From DSWT01 sp035415725 (GTDB taxonomy: Bacteria > Chloroflexota > Anaerolineae > B4-G1 > SLSP01), in assembly GCA_035415725.1 (NCBI GenBank), contig DAOOGN010000003.1, positions 41,043 through 105,042 of the forward strand: 64,000 nucleotides of DNA. The letters run 5' to 3'. The position numbers and the translations under genes are program-made. The notes beneath the pieces are model-generated. The model was not told the origin of the DNA. It searched no databases and was given only the letters and a program-made list of their open reading frames with translations. Positions 55,436 through 63,875 of the stretch are shown here, one piece after another (position 1 is the stretch's first letter; each line of letters starts with the position of its first letter).

Positions 55436-56175
55436 TTTCCCCCTCCGTTGTCGCCGTTGTGAAGATCCACGATCTTACTGGCATGCAGCTTATCCGAGAT
55501 AATTTCCCCATCACGCAAGTAAATCACCCGGTCGGCATGCTCGGCGATATCCAACTCGTGCGTCACCATGACAAGCGTTGCCCCTTGCTTATGAAGCTGG
55601 TGCAGCAACTGCATAATTTCCTCTGACGAACGTGTGTCCAGGTTGCCGGTGGGTTCATCGGCCAGGATGATGGCCGGAGCATTGATCAACGCGCGCGCAA
55701 TCGCCACCCGCTGCTGCTGCCCACCGGACAATTCATTAGGTTTGTGGTGCATCCGCTCGCCCAAGCCCACCGCTTCCAACGCGGCGACGGCCTGTTGGCG
55801 ATGTTCCGCGTCGCTTCTACCGTTCTCGCTGTTATAGAGCAAGGGGAGCATCACGTTTTTGACGGCATCCAGACGGGGCAACAAATTGTACGACTGGAAA
55901 ACGAAGCCGATCTTCCGGTTGCGCACGCGCGCCAGCTCATTCCTGCTCAACTGACTGACATCCTCGCCATCCAGGATGTAGGTGCCTTCGGTAGGACGAT
56001 CCAGGCAGCCCAGGATATTCATGAAGGTTGATTTGCCCGACCCGGAAGGCCCCATAATCGCCACGAACTCGCCTTTTTCGACAATGGCGTTAATCTCGCG
56101 CAGGGCGCTAACAGCGACCGTCCCCTTGCCGTATACTTTAGTCAATCCATAAACTTCAATCAATGGGTCACTCAT
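55432..56175 (-). CDS. ABC transporter ATPase (MacB type)
   Basis: A 247-residue ATPase with Walker [10 protein letters not shown], signature [15 protein letters not shown], Walker [13 protein letters not shown] and switch [14 protein letters not shown]. The GNLD motif places it in the MacB/LolD group. ATG 56175 follows GGAGGCG. It lies between the adaptor (19-base gap) and the permease (4-base overlap) genes in one operon. Confidence 0.96.
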   Translation of the reverse strand: MSDPLIEVYGLTKVYGKGTVAVSALREINAIVEKGEFVAIMGPSGSGKSTFMNILGCLDRPTEGTYILDGEDVSQLSRNELARVRNRKIGFVFQSYNLLPRLDAVKNVMLPLLYNSENGRSDAEHRQQAVAALEAVGLGERMHHKPNELSGGQQQRVAIARALINAPAIILADEPTGNLDTRSSEEIMQLLHQLHKQGATLVMVTHELDIAEHADRVIYLRDGEIISDKLHASKIVDLHNGDNGGGK

Positions 56176-56193
56176 GGCTACGCCTCCCGCCGT

Positions 56194-57831
56194 TTAGGGC
56201 ATCGGCCCGCTGAAACCGCCCATATCGGGTGGCCCGAACTGTTGTTGGGTATTGATGTTGGATTGAATCGTCGTACTCGACGAAGTATCCTCGGCCAGCG
56301 TCACGACCTCACCAGCCTCAAGCCCCGACTTGACTTCGGCATTGACGTAATCCATCAACCCGATTTCCACGGTGCGCATCTCCAGCTCGCCGTCAGATTT
56401 CACGACAAAGACCGCGTACTGCCCATCGCCCAATTCGTGCAACGCCTGTACGGGGACGAGGACGGCGTTCAGTGCCTCGCCGGCCACGATTTCGACATCG
56501 GCATTCATATTGCCCAGCAGCTTCACCGGGTACTCCGCCGTATCAATCGTCGCCCACAGTTGCACCGCCGAGGTGCCGCCCACCGTGGTCAGCACCGGGT
56601 CGACTTGATAAATTTTGCCGTCATACTCGTAATCCGGCAATGCCTCGAAGATGATATGCACCGGATTGCCGACTGCCGCACTACTCATATCGGTTTCCTC
56701 GATCCAGAACTCCACCACCGGCACGCCAAGATTCGCCAGGACAATCGCCGTACCATTGCACGTTTCCCCCACCGTGCAGTTAATCGCCGTCACCGTGCCG
56801 GCGAACGGAGCGACCAGCGTAGCACCGGCAAGGGCCGCCTGCGCATTGGCGAGGGTGATCTGCGCCTGTTCTAAAGTGAGTTCAGCCTCGCGGGTGGCGG
56901 CAGTTTTCCCCTCGCCCGTATCGGCCAGGGCCAGCTTGGCCTGCTCTAACGCCAGAGCCATTTGCTGGACGTTGATCTGCGCCGCCGTGATTTCGGCATC
57001 GTCCGGCGGCGTTTGTACTTCCTCAAGCGCGTTCTGGGCACTCAACAACTGAGCTTTGGCGCTCTGGATATCGGCAGTCGTGCTGCTGATCGTGCTCAGT
57101 TTGTAATTGGCCTGGGCGATCTCCAGGTTCTGCTGTGCTTTGTAAACAGCATTGGCCGCGTTCGCGCGCGTCGTTTCGATGTCTTTCTCCCAGTCACGAT
57201 CGGGACTCATGGCCGAGGTATAGGCTTCCTGCGCGCTGGTCAGATTTTCAATCGCCTGTTCAAGACTCACCCGTGAGGAAATCGTCTGATCCACGCCGGC
57301 CTTGGCCACCGTATTGTGGTAAGCTGTCTGGGCGCTGAGCAGATTCGCCTTAGCCAGCGCGATCTCGTCCTCGTCCGGTTCCCAGTTGAGCAGTTCGTCC
57401 AGGTCAGCCTGCGCCTGGTCCAAATTAGCCTGCGCCTGCGTCACCGCCAGTTCAGCCTGGGCCTGCGCCACCGCCAGCGCCTGCGTGGCCTGCATCACCT
57501 GTAGCTCGGCCGCGGCGACATTCTGGCGCGCGCTTGCATCATCGACTTTTCCCAATACATCGCCGGCCTTGACCTCGTCACCGACGTTCACCCCCAGTTC
57601 CTTCAGGATGCCAGTGGTGCCAAACGTCAGGTTCGCTTCAGAGGAAGCCACCAATTGTCCCGACCCTGCTGCCGTGATCGAGATGTCTCCGGTCGTCACG
57701 GTCCCTGTTTGTACTGCGCTCTCCGTCTGCGCCACCGCTTGCGGCGCGAACCAGGTCTTATAGGCAAAATACCCTCCGACGGCCAGAACCAGAACCAACA
57801 GAACTATCCATAGCCATTTCTTCTTCAACAT
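56194..57831 (-). CDS. HlyD/MacA-type periplasmic adaptor protein
   Basis: A 545-residue membrane-fusion protein. An N-terminal anchor (about 5-25, WLWIVLLVLVLAVGGYFAY) is followed by a lipoyl half (GILKELGVNVGDEVKAGDVL), a very long alpha-helical hairpin (about 100-340, rich in QAQAELAVTQAQANLDQAQA), the second lipoyl half (GATLVAPFAGTVTAINCTVG), and beta-barrel/MP domains (VLVPVQALHELGDGQYAVFV). It bridges the MacB-type permease to the cell surface or outer layer. ATG 57831 follows GGAGGAGG. First gene of the exporter operon, divergent from the two-component genes. Confidence 0.95.
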   Translation of the reverse strand: MLKKKWLWIVLLVLVLAVGGYFAYKTWFAPQAVAQTESAVQTGTVTTGDISITAAGSGQLVASSEANLTFGTTGILKELGVNVGDEVKAGDVLGKVDDASARQNVAAAELQVMQATQALAVAQAQAELAVTQAQANLDQAQADLDELLNWEPDEDEIALAKANLLSAQTAYHNTVAKAGVDQTISSRVSLEQAIENLTSAQEAYTSAMSPDRDWEKDIETTRANAANAVYKAQQNLEIAQANYKLSTISSTTADIQSAKAQLLSAQNALEEVQTPPDDAEITAAQINVQQMALALEQAKLALADTGEGKTAATREAELTLEQAQITLANAQAALAGATLVAPFAGTVTAINCTVGETCNGTAIVLANLGVPVVEFWIEETDMSSAAVGNPVHIIFEALPDYEYDGKIYQVDPVLTTVGGTSAVQLWATIDTAEYPVKLLGNMNADVEIVAGEALNAVLVPVQALHELGDGQYAVFVVKSDGELEMRTVEIGLMDYVNAEVKSGLEAGEVVTLAEDTSSSTTIQSNINTQQQFGPPDMGGFSGPMP

Positions 57832-57851
57832 TCAATTTCCTCCTCCGAAAA

Positions 57852-57896
57852 TAGTCTCATAGTTGTTAGTCTCATAGTCGCTAGTCTTATAGTCAA
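57852..57896. repeat. 15-bp tandem repeat upstream of the adaptor gene
   Basis: TAGTCTCATAGTNGY occurs three times in a row (57852, 57867, 57882), the last copy diverging. It sits 20 bases before the adaptor start, where a promoter or leader would be. Confidence 0.8.
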
Positions 57897-58021
57897 GAGC
57901 CATTGTGGGCGTCTCCTCTATAAATTATAAAGTATCTATTCAGGCCAGTAAGCCTGGCGCAGCAACTTATCCCCTAAGCCCATCCCCCCTGCCTCCCTTC
58001 CCTGGGGCAGGGGGATTTTTG

Positions 58022-58062
58022 TAGGGGTGTGGCGGGCGGCTTCGCCGTCCGCCACACCCCTA
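58022..58062. terminator. Long GC-rich hairpin, terminator-like
   Basis: Stem TAGGGGTGTGGCGGGCGGC / GCCGTCCGCCACACCCCTA with loop TTC and one G-T mismatch. It is followed by TTTTTGAG on the plus strand and preceded by ATTTTTG, so it could terminate in either direction or act as a palindromic element. Confidence 0.5.
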
Positions 58063-58116
58063 TTTTTGAGAGGGTCATCACCATAGCCGCAGTGTCAACC
58101 CATGATGCCCCATCCT

Positions 58117-58166
58117 CAAAGTCCCATTCGCCACCTGGCAAGGATGACTGAATAGTTACATTATAA
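58117..58166 (+). repeat. Dispersed intergenic repeat, family 4, copy 1
   Basis: CAAAGTCCCATTCGCCACCT followed by GGCAAGGATGACTGAATAGT matches the reverse complement of 63826-63875 with few differences. Confidence 0.75.
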
Positions 58167-58269
58167 ATAGCTTAGTCGATTTGGGTGAGTTCCAGTTTGA
58201 AGTTTAGCAGGTTCGTCTGTGAACAGCCCAAGAAATGGCTTAGAGTTTCCTGAGAAAACCGCACCCTTT

Positions 58270-58322
58270 CTCAGCTAATTCTCAGGTGCTTCCCAGGAAG
58301 CTCTCAGATATGAGAGTATAAT
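58270..58322 (+). promoter_or_regulatory. Four 11-bp-phased direct repeats before a TATAAT box
   Basis: CTCAG, CTCAG, CCCAG and CTCAG begin at 58270, 58281, 58292 and 58303, exactly 11 bases apart, and TATAAT follows at 58317-58322. There is no good -35 box; the last repeats occupy its place. OmpR/PhoB-type regulators bind 11-bp direct repeats and substitute for the -35 contact, so this is probably the autoregulated promoter of the response regulator starting at 58405. Confidence 0.75.
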
Positions 58323-58404
58323 AAAAGTAGACGGCAAATAGGATTCGCCCTTGGCAATCCCGTCTGCCTTATACTGCCTGCCGTCTACGCTCTGTGAGGA
58401 TATT

Positions 58405-59127
58405 ATGGACAAGATACTGATTGTGGATGATGACCAAAAGTTGCTGAAGATGCTCGAGCGCACGCTCATCTACGAAGGCTTCGATGCGGTGACGTCCACG
58501 GATGGCGAAAGCGCTTTGGAAAAAGTATATTCCGAGCGCCCTGATGTCATCATCCTGGACTGGATGTTGCCCAAGCTGGACGGGATCGGCGTGCTCGAAG
58601 CCCTGCGCCAGGAGCAGAATGAGACGCCGATCTTGATGCTGACGGCGCGGGATGCCGTGCAGAACCGCGTCGAGGGACTGGAACGCGGCGCCGACGATTA
58701 CCTGATCAAACCCTTCGCCTCAACGGAACTGGTGGCGCGCGTCCGCGCGCTGTTGCGGCGCACCGGCAAAGGGAACCAAACGCTGCTCGCGTTCGCCGAT
58801 CTCACGATGGATACCGCCACGCGCGAAGTACGGCGTGGCGACCGCGTCTTTACCCTCACGCCCACCGAATTTGACCTGCTGGGAGTTTTTATGCGCCATC
58901 CCCAGCAAGTCCTGGAACGCCGACAAATCCTCAGCCAGGTCTGGGGCTATAATTTCGTCGGGGACGACAACGTGCTGGAAGTCTATATCGGTTATCTACG
59001 CAAGAAGATGGAAGCCGAAGGGGAGCCGCGCCTGATCCAAACCGTTCGCGGCGTCGGCTACGTGCTGCGGGAAGAGGATGCCCCCTCCATCCCTCACAAT
59101 GGGGAAGAAAGAAAAGGGGAAGAATAA
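58405..59127 (+). CDS. OmpR-type response regulator
   Basis: A 240-residue regulator with a receiver domain (ILIVDDDQKL, phosphoacceptor Asp52 in VIILDWMLPK, switch Thr80 in LMLTARD, Lys102 in YLIKPF) and a winged-helix DNA-binding domain (about 128-225, FTLTPTEFDLLGVFMRHPQQ; DNVLEVYIGYLRKKM). ATG 58405 has TGAGGA 5 bases upstream. It overlaps the kinase gene by one base (TAATG), so the pair is coupled. The phased repeat array upstream is its likely binding site, and the divergent exporter its likely target. Confidence 0.97.
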   Translation: MDKILIVDDDQKLLKMLERTLIYEGFDAVTSTDGESALEKVYSERPDVIILDWMLPKLDGIGVLEALRQEQNETPILMLTARDAVQNRVEGLERGADDYLIKPFASTELVARVRALLRRTGKGNQTLLAFADLTMDTATREVRRGDRVFTLTPTEFDLLGVFMRHPQQVLERRQILSQVWGYNFVGDDNVLEVYIGYLRKKMEAEGEPRLIQTVRGVGYVLREEDAPSIPHNGEERKGEE

Positions 59128-60569
59128 TGTCCATCCGGCTGCGTCTGACGTTGCTCTACAGCGCCATCCTCGCGCTCACGCTGATGATCTTCAGCGCCGT
59201 GCTATATGCCGCGCAGTCGCAATATACGCTCAATATGGTCCGCAACGACCTGGCGAAGTCCGCCGACCCCATCGTCAACGGACTGGAACACGCACAACGT
59301 AATTTTGGGTCCCCTATGCCGATTCCCTGGGCCGCCCAGCGGGAAGGACCGGAGGGTGACCAGGCGCGCGAGGTTTTGCAGCCGCTGATGAGAGATCGGC
59401 GCCCCCGCGACATCATGCGCCTCCTCGACGCCACAGGCGCGCCCCTGGATTTACTGGTGAATGAGGGGACGGTGGAATTGTCGCTCAGTCAAGAGGGACT
59501 TGCCCATCTCCAGCAGGGTGAAACCTGGGAAGAAATTTCGCATGACGAAGAAGGCCGTCTGTTCGTTTACAGTCAACCGTTGATCATCAACAACAAAGTC
59601 GTCGGCATTGTGCAATTCGCCCGCTCGCTGGCCGACCTGGATCGCTCACTGCACTCATTGGGCATCACCTTACTGACGGGCAGTGTGTTGACCACCATCA
59701 TCGCTTTCGGCATCGGCTGGACCCTCTCCGGCATCACGCTGCGCCCCATCGAGCGCATCACCCAAACCGCGCGGGAGATCGGCGAGTCGCGCGACTTCTC
59801 CTCCAGGGTCGAACACAAAGGCCCCAACGACGAATTGGGGCGTCTGGCGACCACGTTCAACACCATGCTCGGACAATTGCAAGACGCCTACCAACAGGTG
59901 GCCCACGCCCTTCAGGTGCAGCGCGACTTCGTCGCCGACGTATCCCACGAACTGCGCACCCCGCTGACGACGATCCGCGGCAACCTCACACTGCTCCAAC
60001 GCCAGCCTCCTCTCCCCCAAACGGAACAGGATGATATCCTGAATGATCTCATCAGCGAGAGCGAGCGCCTGAGCCGTCTCGTCACCGACCTCCTCACGCT
60101 GGCCCGTGCCGATGCCGGACACCAATTAGAAGTAGCGCCGCTCCCCCTCGAGCCGCTCGTGGATGATGTGTGCCGTCAAGCGCGCCTGCTGGCGCCCGAA
60201 CGCGACATCATCTACGCCGGCGACGGCCATCTGGTCGCCCAGATCAACGAGGATGCGTTCAAACAAGTGCTGCTGATCCTGTTGGATAATGCCATCAAAC
60301 ACGGGCAGGGCGCCATCCACATCACCCTGGAGGAGCGCGAGCAGGAAATTGCCCTGTGCGTCCAGGATGACGGGCCGGGCATGTCGCCCGAAATGCAGCA
60401 ACGGCTGTTCAACCGCTTCCACCGCGGCGACGCCTCGCGCTCGACGCCGGGCTTTGGATTAGGTCTGTCCATCGCCCGCGCGCTCACCGAAAGCCAGCAG
60501 GGGACGATCACCGTGGACAGCACTCCCGGCAGGGGCAGTGCGTTTACCATCGCGCTGGCCAAGGGATGA
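59127..60569 (+). CDS. Sensor histidine kinase
   Basis: A 480-residue membrane kinase. Span 1 (about 7-29) and span 2 (about 175-198) enclose an extracytoplasmic sensor of about 145 residues. HAMP follows (LRPIERITQTAREIGESRDF), then the dimerisation/phosphoacceptor helix with His about 274 in VADVSHELRTPLTTI, and the ATPase domain with N-box DNAIKHGQG, G1 DDGPGMS and G2 GFGLGLSIAR. It should phosphorylate the regulator encoded just before it. The signal is unknown; neighbours suggest envelope stress or an exported toxic compound. Confidence 0.97.
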   Translation: MSIRLRLTLLYSAILALTLMIFSAVLYAAQSQYTLNMVRNDLAKSADPIVNGLEHAQRNFGSPMPIPWAAQREGPEGDQAREVLQPLMRDRRPRDIMRLLDATGAPLDLLVNEGTVELSLSQEGLAHLQQGETWEEISHDEEGRLFVYSQPLIINNKVVGIVQFARSLADLDRSLHSLGITLLTGSVLTTIIAFGIGWTLSGITLRPIERITQTAREIGESRDFSSRVEHKGPNDELGRLATTFNTMLGQLQDAYQQVAHALQVQRDFVADVSHELRTPLTTIRGNLTLLQRQPPLPQTEQDDILNDLISESERLSRLVTDLLTLARADAGHQLEVAPLPLEPLVDDVCRQARLLAPERDIIYAGDGHLVAQINEDAFKQVLLILLDNAIKHGQGAIHITLEEREQEIALCVQDDGPGMSPEMQQRLFNRFHRGDASRSTPGFGLGLSIARALTESQQGTITVDSTPGRGSAFTIALAKG

Positions 60570-60626
60570 CGCTGAGGGAAGGGGAGGGTCAGCCCCTATG
60601 GCCGCAGTGTCAACCCGCTCGGGCCG

Positions 60627-60684
60627 GCCTCTGACCGTGCCCGCCTACGTCTGGGCTTACGGTGGCGCGGTCGGAGACCGGCCA
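60627..60684. repeat. Large imperfect inverted repeat between convergent genes
   Basis: GGCCGGCCTCTGACCGTGCC and the reverse complement of CGCGGTCGGAGACCGGCC pair with about four mismatches around a 14-base loop. It lies between the convergent kinase and pdxA stop codons. There is no U-run, so it is either a weak terminator or a palindromic element. Confidence 0.6.
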
Positions 60685-60701
60685 CAGCGCAGGAATAGAT
60701 G

Positions 60702-61757
60702 TCACCGGGGATGCCACTCATGCCCCTCGTCTCCTGCCGTAAGATGTTGTTCAATTGACGCCTTCACCCGCGCCGCCATCGCCGCGGCTTCGAGAATCGC
60801 CGCGAGCATGCTGTCGGGATGGGCAATGCCGCGTCCGGCGATGTCGAACGCCGTTCCGTGATCGGCGGACGTGCGGATGATGGGCAGACCGAGGGTGATG
60901 GTGATGGATTTCTCGAAGCCGTGCGTCTTCACCGCAATGTGGCCCTGATCGTGATACTGGCATACGACCACATCGTAGTCGCCGCGAATGGCCTGGAAGA
61001 AGACAGAATCCGCCGGAAGGGGGCCGCGCGCGTCGATGCCCTGCGCCTGCGCCGCCACCACCGCCGGGCCGATGATGTCCAATTCCTCGCGCCCCATCAA
61101 ACCGTTATCGCCGTTGTGCGGATTCAGGCCGGCGACGGCGATACGCGGGCAGGGGAAACCGAGTCCTTGCATCCCCGCATGGGTGATGACGATGGTGTCC
61201 AGCACCGCCGCGGTAGTAAGCCGTTCCGCGATGCTGCGGAACGGCACATGGCGCGTGACATGGGTGACGCGCAGGCCAGGCGTCGCCAGCATCGTCGTAC
61301 AGCGCGGCGTGTGGGTGATGTCCGCGAGGATTTCGGTATGGCCGATGTAGTCGAAGCCAGCCAGGTGCAGCGCTTCTTTGTTGAGCGGCGCCGTCGCCAC
61401 AGCATCCACCGCGCCCGCCAGCGCCAGTTCCGTCGCCCGGAGCACATACTCCACCGCCGCCCGTCCGGCGGCAACCGAGATTTGGCCGAGCGGCACTGCG
61501 GCGGGATCGAGATTGCCCATGTCGAGCAAGGTGATGACACCGGCGTCGAATGTTGCCTCCGCGAATTTTGTGACTACGCGCAACGGTGGAATGGGGATGC
61601 CGAGCCGCGCCGCTGTCAACACCCGGGCGTCGCCGATGACGAGCGGACGGCAGACACTCCATACTTCCGGCATCGTCAACGCCTTGACGACGACTTCTGG
61701 CCCGATGCCGGCAACGTCACCGAGAGTTATGGCGATCAAGGGTAAAACATTTGTCAT
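60702..61757 (-). CDS. pdxA: 4-hydroxythreonine-4-phosphate dehydrogenase family protein (PdxA/PdxA2)
   Basis: A 351-residue NAD-dependent, metal-binding dehydrogenase. PdxA oxidises 4-phosphohydroxythreonine in pyridoxal phosphate synthesis; PdxA2 forms act on phosphorylated threonate or erythronate in sugar-acid catabolism. Motifs: ITLGDVAGIGPEVV near the start, IGHTEILA, and the metal/substrate motif YHDQGHIAVKTHGF with HGTAFDIAGRG. The GHI (not GLI/GLP) variant and the neighbouring MFS transporter make the PdxA2-like role a real alternative. No ribosome site stands out before ATG 61757. Confidence 0.9.
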   Translation of the reverse strand: MTNVLPLIAITLGDVAGIGPEVVVKALTMPEVWSVCRPLVIGDARVLTAARLGIPIPPLRVVTKFAEATFDAGVITLLDMGNLDPAAVPLGQISVAAGRAAVEYVLRATELALAGAVDAVATAPLNKEALHLAGFDYIGHTEILADITHTPRCTTMLATPGLRVTHVTRHVPFRSIAERLTTAAVLDTIVITHAGMQGLGFPCPRIAVAGLNPHNGDNGLMGREELDIIGPAVVAAQAQGIDARGPLPADSVFFQAIRGDYDVVVCQYHDQGHIAVKTHGFEKSITITLGLPIIRTSADHGTAFDIAGRGIAHPDSMLAAILEAAAMAARVKASIEQHLTAGDEGHEWHPR

Positions 61758-61814
61758 AGCACACCTTTTAAGACAAAGATTAGAAACGAAGAATGAGGCT
61801 TAGAAATTGACAGC

Positions 61815-63206
61815 TCAAGTGGCCTCTTCTGAGGAATTCCGCCTTCTCCACAGCCGTCTGAAGATACGCGGAACATCGTGTGTGACCGTCGCCCGCAGGT
61901 AATCCCGCAAGCGCTGGTCCGCCCCGGCGGGAACGCGGGCATAGAACCCTAGCGCTACAGACGTCATCACCAACGTCCACACGAAGAGTACGGTGAAGGC
62001 GTGAATCTGCACCCCGGCCACAACCGCATCCAATCCCGTCAGGACACGCAGCAGCCAACCGGCGAGGAATGGCGCGACGCCACCTGCCAGACCCGATCCG
62101 GCGTACCAGATCGAGGTGTAAGCCGTCCGCGCCTCCATCGGCACCACGTCATTGAGGAGCCAGCGGAAACTGCCGATTCCCAATCCGACGTTGATCGCGC
62201 CGGCGGTGAACGCCAGGACAAGGCCCAGCGCCAGCGTCACCTCGCGCCCCGGCGGCAAGGCGAGCCAGAGCGCCGGCAAGACGCCCAGCACTCCCAATGT
62301 CAAAAGTGTCAACGGTTTGCCGCCATAGCGGTCGGCAGCCCATCCCCAGTACAGACTCATCACCAGGGCTCCTACGGTGTTGGCGACATCGAACAGCACA
62401 ATCTGGCCTTCGGGGATGAGCAATCGTTCACGGGCAAACAGCGGCAGAAAGGGATACGACGCCATCGCCAGCAGCGACGTCATCACACCGAGGAGAAAGC
62501 CGACAAAGCGCCGGTCGTGCAACGCAGCGTGCATGGCCCGCCACAGCTCGCGTGTCGAGGGGCTGGGTGCAGGATGCTCGGCCGGAAGCGCCGTGGCGCA
62601 CAGCACCGAGACGAGGCCCGCCGCGCATGCCACGCCGATCAAGACCTGGTAGCGCGCGTAGCCCGTCCCCTGGCTCAATACCCAACTCGCCGCCAACATC
62701 ACCAGGGCGGACGCCAGCCCGATCACCACGTTGTTCATGCCGCTAACCCGCCCGCGCACGGCGTCGGGGATGAACTCACGCGCCCACGGATAATACGCCG
62801 TCTCCGCCGTCGCCCGCAGCATGGCGAAGATGAAGAGCACGACGACGGTGTAACCAAACAAGGCCATCGTCCCCCAACGTTCCAGCACCCACGGCGCGGC
62901 CAGCATCAGCAACATCACCAACTTCCGCACGCCATAAAAGGTCACATACGTGCGCTTCAACCCAAAACGGCCCACAAAACCGGAGACAAACGGCGCGACC
63001 AGGCCACAGAAGGGGAAAAGTGAGAGCAAGAAGCCGATGCGCGCCTTGTCGAGTCCCAGGTCGGAGAGGAACAAGACGAACATCGACGAGCCAAACGTCA
63101 GCATGTAGAAAACCGCGTTGAGACCATGATGCACGAGATACCAGGGCAGATAACGCGGCATCGACTGTATGCGCCATCCCGATGAACGCCCGCTCAACTG
63201 ATTCAT
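61815..63206 (-). CDS. Major facilitator superfamily transporter
   Basis: A 463-residue protein with about twelve hydrophobic segments in two halves and a basic cytoplasmic loop in the middle (about 210-235). Motif A-like loops read GFVGRFGLKRTY (after span 2) and WGWAADRYGGKPL (in the second half). The C-terminus is long and basic (LRRLWRRRNSSEEAT-like). It is probably a proton-driven importer or exporter; the 57-base gap to pdxA suggests one operon, so a small organic acid or vitamin-related substrate is possible, but this is only context. Confidence 0.9.
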   Translation of the reverse strand: MNQLSGRSSGWRIQSMPRYLPWYLVHHGLNAVFYMLTFGSSMFVLFLSDLGLDKARIGFLLSLFPFCGLVAPFVSGFVGRFGLKRTYVTFYGVRKLVMLLMLAAPWVLERWGTMALFGYTVVVLFIFAMLRATAETAYYPWAREFIPDAVRGRVSGMNNVVIGLASALVMLAASWVLSQGTGYARYQVLIGVACAAGLVSVLCATALPAEHPAPSPSTRELWRAMHAALHDRRFVGFLLGVMTSLLAMASYPFLPLFARERLLIPEGQIVLFDVANTVGALVMSLYWGWAADRYGGKPLTLLTLGVLGVLPALWLALPPGREVTLALGLVLAFTAGAINVGLGIGSFRWLLNDVVPMEARTAYTSIWYAGSGLAGGVAPFLAGWLLRVLTGLDAVVAGVQIHAFTVLFVWTLVMTSVALGFYARVPAGADQRLRDYLRATVTHDVPRIFRRLWRRRNSSEEAT

Positions 63207-63342
63207 ATATGAGGCTCTCCAGAGCTGAGAGAATGTGGAATGCTGTCAGCTTGATCTGTCAATCCGGCAGCGATCATTCACGTCCACTCCATCCAATCGC
63301 TGTCGATGGGTGGCCAGCCGGGCGACGAAATCTGCGCCATCC

Positions 63343-63422
63343 TGTACGGGTCAACAAGATGTTGGACACGCGGCTCAATTCATTCCACCGCTGAGCACAC
63401 TGAGGATGCAGAGAAATAGCAC
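63343..63422 (-). repeat. Dispersed intergenic repeat, family 2, copy 2
   Basis: On the minus strand it reads TGCTATTTCTCTGCATCCTC, AGTGTGCTCAGCGGTGGAAT and CATCTTGTTGACCCGTAC, matching 39486-39564. Confidence 0.75.
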
Positions 63423-63654
63423 CCATCTCGGCACTCTCGACGGTAAAAAATCCCCCTGACGAGTACAATTCTCCATTGATTCCGTGAATTAGTCAAACAG
63501 CGCCGGGGGTGAAGGGGGTATACGACCGATGATGGGAGTTGAAAAATGCCAGTCAGTACCCGGGTGAATTTGCACCGTGGTGAAATCATGCTAACATCAA
63601 AGAGAACAAACAGCGTCTCCGAGTTGCACAACCTAACGGCCGCGCCCAGGGTCT

Positions 63655-63783
63655 GCAACCGGTAGGGTATAGCGGGAAACGGCTATGCCTCCCATCTTTG
63701 GAAAGGAGATGCGCCGCAGGTCCATAGCGCGTGGCGAATCCACAGCGTCAAGCGGCGTCCTTTCCTGGGATGCCGCTTTTGTT
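63655..63783 (+). ncRNA. Possible structured RNA with terminator (unassigned)
   Basis: Successive hairpins can form: AGGGTATAGC / GCTATGCCT (63663-63690), CATCT / AGATG (63693-63711), and AAGCGGCGTCC / GGATGCCGCTT (63750-63779) followed by TTGTT, which looks like an intrinsic terminator on the plus strand. It resembles a leader RNA or small RNA, but matches no riboswitch class I can recognise, and the downstream gene is outside the window. Confidence 0.3.
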
Positions 63784-63825
63784 ATAACCCAACAGCGCCC
63801 AGGCACGATAGCCCATTTCAACATT

Positions 63826-63875
63826 TGGTAACTATTCAGCCACCCTTGCCAGGTGGCGAACGGGACTTTGGGGAG
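63826..63875 (-). repeat. Dispersed intergenic repeat, family 4, copy 2
   Basis: Plus strand GTAACTATTCAGCCACCCTT followed by GCCAGGTGGCGAACGGGACT is the reverse complement of 58117-58166 with scattered changes. Confidence 0.75.

Larger units (their letters stand above)
57832..58404. other. Divergent regulatory region between exporter and two-component genes
   Basis: This 573-base gap holds a 15-bp tandem repeat (57852-57896), a C/G-rich imperfect hairpin (57982-58020), a strong hairpin (58022-58062), a repeat shared with 63826-63875 (58117-58166), and the phased operator array with -10 box (58270-58322). No coding sequence was seen. Confidence 0.7.

Noticed and set aside
58022..58062. tRNA or riboswitch in the gap before the response regulator
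   Set aside because: The block is a simple long hairpin with no cloverleaf or known aptamer core.
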